In this document: positions 12,647-16,168 of the stretch, piece after piece
Layout: each line of letters opens with the position of its first letter
Position numbering within the stretch: position 1 is the first letter of the stretch
Assembly: GCA_003537645.1 (NCBI GenBank)
Contig: DPRM01000008.1
Location: forward strand, 1-16,168
Direction of reading: 5' to 3'
Source: Prolixibacteraceae bacterium
GTDB taxonomy: Bacteria > Bacteroidota > Bacteroidia > Bacteroidales > Prolixibacteraceae
DNA length: 16,168 nucleotides
Notes under the pieces: generated by a model
What the model was told of the DNA's origin: nothing
The model's database searches: none
Seen by the model: the letters and a program-made list of their open reading frames with translations, nothing else
Program-made: the position numbers and the translations under genes

Positions 12647-13900
12647 ATGATTGGCCTGATAGGAATTAGCTATAAAACGGCATTGGTTGAAGTCCGCGAG
12701 AAATTTTCATTTACAAAAGAAGAAATTATTCCATTTTCGGAGATGCTGCAACAGCAGACAGAAATCTCAGATATTGTACTGATTTCGACCTGTAACCGGA
12801 CAGAAATTTACTTTTCACAAGATATTCACGATCACCAGACTGCCTTTGAACTGGTTTATGAAGTGATCAAAAAATTCAAGCAGGTAAACGACCATTGCTG
12901 GCACTACTTTTATCACCGGTCGAATGCCGGTGCTGTAAGGCATTTGTTCGAGGTTGTTTCGGGGCTCGATTCACTGATTATTGGCGAAGATCAGATTATC
13001 GGTCAGGTAAAAGAAGCTTATCTTACCTGTACTGAAGCCGCTCTGACAGATGCAGTGCTGATGCGCCTTTTCCAAAAATCGTTCGAAGCAGGCAAGCGTG
13101 TCCGCAGCGAAACCGGAATAAAATTAGGAATTACCTCTGTGAGCAGCGCTGCAGTCGAAATGTGCTCGTGTTTGCTCAATGGAGTTAAAGATAAAAATGT
13201 ATTACTGATCGGAACCGGTGAAACCGGGAATCTGGCATTGCAAAACATTGTAAAAAAAGGTGTTGGCAAAGTAACAGTTACTAACCGTACTTACGAAAAA
13301 GCAGAAAAAACGGCTGCCAAATACAAGGCAGAAGTTCTGGCATTCGACCAGTATGAAAATTCGCTGGATCAATGCGATATTGTGATGGTTGCCACAGCAT
13401 CGCCCAAACCGCTGATAACAAAAGAAATGGTAATGCGGTCAATGGAGGCCCGTTCCAACCGGCAACAAATTTATGTTGACTTATCAGTTCCCCGAAATAT
13501 CGAAAAAGAGGTATCCGAACTCGAAAATGTTAGTGTACTTGGCGTTGACGACCTTCAGGAAATTGTAAATCAGACTACCGAAAAGAAAAAAGAAAGTGCA
13601 GCAAAGGCTGTAGTCATTATCGACGAAGTGGTGTCTGATTACACTGAATGGCTTGCAAGCCGGTCCTTGCGTCCTGCTATCAATACAATAACTACCAATC
13701 TTCAGGCTATTAACGACGAAGAATTATCGACTTACCGCAAATTAAGTAATCCTGAAATGCAGGAAATTGTGGATGATTACGCCAAACACCTTACCCAGCG
13801 GTACACCCGGTTACTGATCAAAAATCTGAAAGATTTGACAGATAACGGAAAAAATATCGATTCGTTAAAAACCATCAATGATTTATTTAAATTCGTGTAA
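12647..13900 (+). CDS. hemA: Glutamyl-tRNA reductase
   Basis: HemA reduces glutamyl-tRNA to glutamate-1-semialdehyde with NADPH, the first committed step of the C5 route to tetrapyrroles, in the cytosol. The product is 417 residues, normal length. The catalytic Cys49 lies in ISTCNRTEIY (46-55). SGLDSLIIGEDQIIGQVKEA (105-124) is the family signature. GTGETGNLA (189-197) is the nucleotide-binding loop of the Rossmann domain, followed by VTNRTYEKA. A helical dimerisation domain forms the last 100 residues or so. The presence of HemA means that this organism uses the C5 pathway and not ALA synthase. It heads hemC-hemD-hemB on the same strand, with a 46 bp gap to hemC. A hairpin element lies in its leader. 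Confidence 0.97.
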   Translation: MIGLIGISYKTALVEVREKFSFTKEEIIPFSEMLQQQTEISDIVLISTCNRTEIYFSQDIHDHQTAFELVYEVIKKFKQVNDHCWHYFYHRSNAGAVRHLFEVVSGLDSLIIGEDQIIGQVKEAYLTCTEAALTDAVLMRLFQKSFEAGKRVRSETGIKLGITSVSSAAVEMCSCLLNGVKDKNVLLIGTGETGNLALQNIVKKGVGKVTVTNRTYEKAEKTAAKYKAEVLAFDQYENSLDQCDIVMVATASPKPLITKEMVMRSMEARSNRQQIYVDLSVPRNIEKEVSELENVSVLGVDDLQEIVNQTTEKKKESAAKAVVIIDEVVSDYTEWLASRSLRPAINTITTNLQAINDEELSTYRKLSNPEMQEIVDDYAKHLTQRYTRLLIKNLKDLTDNGKNIDSLKTINDLFKFV

Positions 13901-13946
13901 TTTATTTTACCAGCAAATCAGCCTGGTTTACTCTTGATTAATCTCA

Positions 13947-14885
13947 ATGAAAAATAATATTAGAATTGGAACACGTGGCAGTCAACTGGCACTCTATCAG
14001 GCAAAAAAAGTAAAAGCTACGCTCGAAAAGCTATTTCCTGAACTTCAGGTTGAATTGAAAATAATTAAGACAAAAGGTGATAAAATTCTCGATGTTGCGC
14101 TCTCGAAAATCGGCGACAAGGGATTATTTACCAAAGAAATTGAGAATGAACTGATCGACGGATCAGTCGATCTGGCAGTTCACAGCCTGAAAGACCTTCC
14201 GACCACACTTCCCGAAGGTTTAAAATTGGGAGCAGTGCTTGAACGTGGCGAATTTCGCGATGCATTGGTCAGTAAAAACGGCAAAAAACTATCAGAACTT
14301 GGTGCCGGCGATGTGATTGCAACTTCCAGTTTGCGCCGCCAGGCCGGGCTGATGAAGATGAACAACCAGATTATCATCAAGGATATTCGCGGAAACGTGA
14401 ATTCCCGCCTTCAGAAGATGGAAGACGGTTATTGCGATGCCATGATCATGGCCGCAGCCGGGTTGCAACGCCTCGAACTCGAACAATATATCACTGAAAT
14501 AATTGATCCTGAAGTGATTGTGCCGGCAGTAAGTCAGGGCGCCATTGCCATCGAGATTCGGATGAACGATCCGGAGGTTGAACTACTGATGCAAAAAATC
14601 AATCATACAGAAACCTGGAATGCAGTAATTGCCGAACGAGCATTTCTGGCTCATCTGCAGGGCGGATGTCAGGTTCCGCTTGGTTGTTTCTCGAAAGTTG
14701 AAAACAACATTTTAACCCTGAAGGGATTTGTTGCATCGGTTGACGGAACCCGGTTTATTAATGAAACCATTTCAGGAGAAATAAGCGAAGGAGCTGCATT
14801 GGGCGTTCAAATGGCAGAGAAAATGCTCGAAAAAGGAGCCTTCGAAATTTTGAGCCAGATCAAATCATCGAAACCAACAAATTAA
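13947..14885 (+). CDS. hemC: Hydroxymethylbilane synthase (porphobilinogen deaminase)
   Basis: HemC joins four porphobilinogen units into the linear hydroxymethylbilane. The product is 312 residues. The motifs are IGTRGSQLALYQAK at the start, LAVHSLKDLPT with the catalytic Asp83, ATSSLRRQAGL (125-135), IRGNVNSRLQKM (147-158) and GGCQVPLG, where Cys241 is the expected attachment site of the dipyrromethane cofactor. All key residues are present. It is 46 bp after hemA and 5 bp before hemD, so tightly placed in the operon. Confidence 0.97.
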   Translation: MKNNIRIGTRGSQLALYQAKKVKATLEKLFPELQVELKIIKTKGDKILDVALSKIGDKGLFTKEIENELIDGSVDLAVHSLKDLPTTLPEGLKLGAVLERGEFRDALVSKNGKKLSELGAGDVIATSSLRRQAGLMKMNNQIIIKDIRGNVNSRLQKMEDGYCDAMIMAAAGLQRLELEQYITEIIDPEVIVPAVSQGAIAIEIRMNDPEVELLMQKINHTETWNAVIAERAFLAHLQGGCQVPLGCFSKVENNILTLKGFVASVDGTRFINETISGEISEGAALGVQMAEKMLEKGAFEILSQIKSSKPTN

Positions 14886-14890
14886 TTCAA

Positions 14891-15676
14891 ATGAGCAAAT
14901 TACTTGAAAATAAGGTGTTCATTTCAACCCGTCCATCCGGACAATCTGCTGAACTTGAAAGTCTTTTATCTGACGAGTCGGCGAAACTGATTTCAATGCC
15001 TACCATTGAAATTCGGCCGCTTCCGCTTGACGAATTTTCGTGGTTACAGCTTAAAAATCTCGAATCGTTTAACTGGATCGTATTTACCAGCCCAAATGGT
15101 CTTCGTTTTTTCTTCGACCGGCTGTTCGATCTTCAAAAACATTACGGACTTCCGGAGCAATTAAAAATTGGGGTGGTTGGAAAAAAAACTGCTGCTCATC
15201 TTGAATGTTACGGAACTTCAGCCGAATTCATCAATTTGGGGAACACCGCCGAAGAATTTGCTGCCGATTTTATCAATCGTGTTGGCGTTGGCGAACATGT
15301 ACTTTTTCCGATAGGCAACCTGGCGCGATCGGTTATCGAAGACAGAATTTCGAAAAAAGCGATTTGTACGCGTGTGCTGTTTTACGAAACGGTAATGCCT
15401 TCGGAAATTAGCAACGAAGCGCTTTCACTCGTTATCAGCAATCAATACGATATGATTATACTGACCAGCCCATCAGGTTGCAACAACCTTCTTCAGCTGG
15501 TTTCAGGAAAAATGGATACCGCTTCCCTTCGGTTGGTTTGCATCGGACAAACAACCGCAGCCGAAGTTATCAGGAGCGGACTTGAACCACTCATTACAGC
15601 TGGCATGGCTAATTCACAAGGAATTACGTCAGCCATTATCAATTATTTTCAGAAGAAACAACTCATAACCAACTAA
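14891..15676 (+). CDS. hemD: Uroporphyrinogen-III synthase
   Basis: HemD closes hydroxymethylbilane to uroporphyrinogen III with inversion of ring D. The product is 261 residues in two alpha/beta lobes, as is usual for this poorly conserved family. Recognisable parts are VFISTRPSGQ near the N terminus, WIVFTSPNGLRFFF (about 62-75), KIGVVGKKTAAHL (about 94-106), YDMIILTSPSGCNNLL (about 187-202) and RLVCIGQTTAAEV (about 216-228). The call is strengthened by its place between hemC (5 bp gap) and hemB (2 bp gap), which implies translational coupling. Confidence 0.92.
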   Translation: MSKLLENKVFISTRPSGQSAELESLLSDESAKLISMPTIEIRPLPLDEFSWLQLKNLESFNWIVFTSPNGLRFFFDRLFDLQKHYGLPEQLKIGVVGKKTAAHLECYGTSAEFINLGNTAEEFAADFINRVGVGEHVLFPIGNLARSVIEDRISKKAICTRVLFYETVMPSEISNEALSLVISNQYDMIILTSPSGCNNLLQLVSGKMDTASLRLVCIGQTTAAEVIRSGLEPLITAGMANSQGITSAIINYFQKKQLITN

Positions 15677-15678
15677 CT

Positions 15679-16168
15679 ATGTCATTTCCAATAACACGAC
15701 TAAGACGGTTAAGACACACCCCCGTTTTACGCAATTTAGTACGAGAAACAATACTTACCCGCGACGACCTGATTATGCCACTCTTTGTTTGTCCGGGAAC
15801 AAATGTTCGGATTCCGATTTCATCTATGCCCGGTAATTTCAATCTTTCGGTTGATTTACTGGTTGAAGAGTGCCGTCGTTTATACGGACTTGGGATTCAG
15901 GCAGTGCTGCTTTTTGGTATTCCTGAACACAAAGATGAACACGGACTGGTCGCCTGCGAACACAACGGAATTGTACAACAGGCTGTACGTGCAATAAAAG
16001 CCGCTTTGCCTGATTTATATGTAATTGCCGATGTCTGCAATTGCGAATACACGGTACACGGACATTGCGGAACCATTGTTGATGGCGACGTTCACAACGA
16101 CCTCACTTTGGTAACGCTTGCCAAACAATCCGTTTCGCTGGCTCAGGAAGGTGTTGATATGGTTGCAC
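15679..16168 (+). CDS. hemB: Delta-aminolevulinic acid dehydratase (porphobilinogen synthase), 3' truncated
   Basis: HemB condenses two aminolevulinate molecules to porphobilinogen. The frame opens at ATG 15679, two bases after the hemD stop, and runs off the window after 163 full codons, about half of the usual 325 or so. Family features present are RLRRLRHTPVLRNLVRETIL, LIMPLFVCPG, GIQAVLLFGIPEHKD and IADVCNCEYTVHGHCG. In the last, Cys120, Cys122 and Cys130 are the zinc triad, so this is a zinc-dependent form. The active-site lysines lie beyond the window. As the pathway runs HemA (then HemL), HemB, HemC, HemD, the gene order does not follow the reaction order. Confidence 0.96.
   Translation, partial: MSFPITRLRRLRHTPVLRNLVRETILTRDDLIMPLFVCPGTNVRIPISSMPGNFNLSVDLLVEECRRLYGLGIQAVLLFGIPEHKDEHGLVACEHNGIVQQAVRAIKAALPDLYVIADVCNCEYTVHGHCGTIVDGDVHNDLTLVTLAKQSVSLAQEGVDMVA

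Noticed and set aside
13909..13927. ACCAG...CTGGT hairpin between hemA and hemC
   Set aside because: The stem has only 5 bp with a 9-base loop and no T-tract; it is within chance expectation and unlikely to end the transcript.

Overview
The window looks like the chromosome of a Bacteroidota bacterium, probably of the Marinilabiliales/Prolixibacteraceae type; the genus cannot be fixed from the sequence alone. Signs are the TAnnTTTG-type -7 promoter boxes, a DUF2027-Smr protein, a BlaI/BlaR1 pair whose membrane peptidase carries SusC-plug-like, TonB C-terminal and type IX secretion (T9SS) sorting modules, and an RNase P RNA of bacterial type. Several intergenic gaps hold degenerate, short-unit dyad repeats.

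Layout. (1) Bases 1-3788, all plus strand: the 3' end of an iron-sulfur protein related to NuoG/formate dehydrogenase, an exported ThuA-fold protein, an exported PQQ-type beta-propeller protein and a GT4 glycosyltransferase. (2) 3978-4544: a DUF2179/UPF0316 membrane protein. (3) 4750-8983: a regulated operon made of a strong BlaI-type operator/promoter, the blaI-family repressor, an 847-residue BlaR1-type M56 peptidase with an elaborate periplasmic half, and an exported TPR protein. (4) 9008-9037: a bidirectional terminator that also closes rnpB. (5) 9055-9447, minus: RNase P RNA, followed by a nested inverted-repeat block. (6) 9635-10678, minus: DUF2027-Smr protein, divergent from queA. (7) 10813-12054: queA for queuosine tRNA modification. 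(8) 12166-16168: a small membrane protein, then hemA-hemC-hemD-hemB (hemB runs off the window), the early tetrapyrrole pathway from glutamyl-tRNA to uroporphyrinogen III.

Most of the window is housekeeping. The most unusual part is region 3. The repressor's promoter contains two identical-arm dyads GACTA-N6-TAGTC exactly 40 bp apart, one lying between the -33 and -7 boxes. The predicted sensor-protease has a periplasmic part built from a CarboxypepD_reg-like domain, three SusC-plug-like repeats, a TonB C-terminal domain and a T9SS-like C-terminal domain. No beta-lactamase gene is nearby, so the signal and targets are open. Secondary points are the iron-sulfur protein that has lost exactly the ligands of one of two clusters, the paired hairpins upstream of hemA, and the families of short-unit intergenic repeats, one of which overlaps the apparent rnpB promoter.
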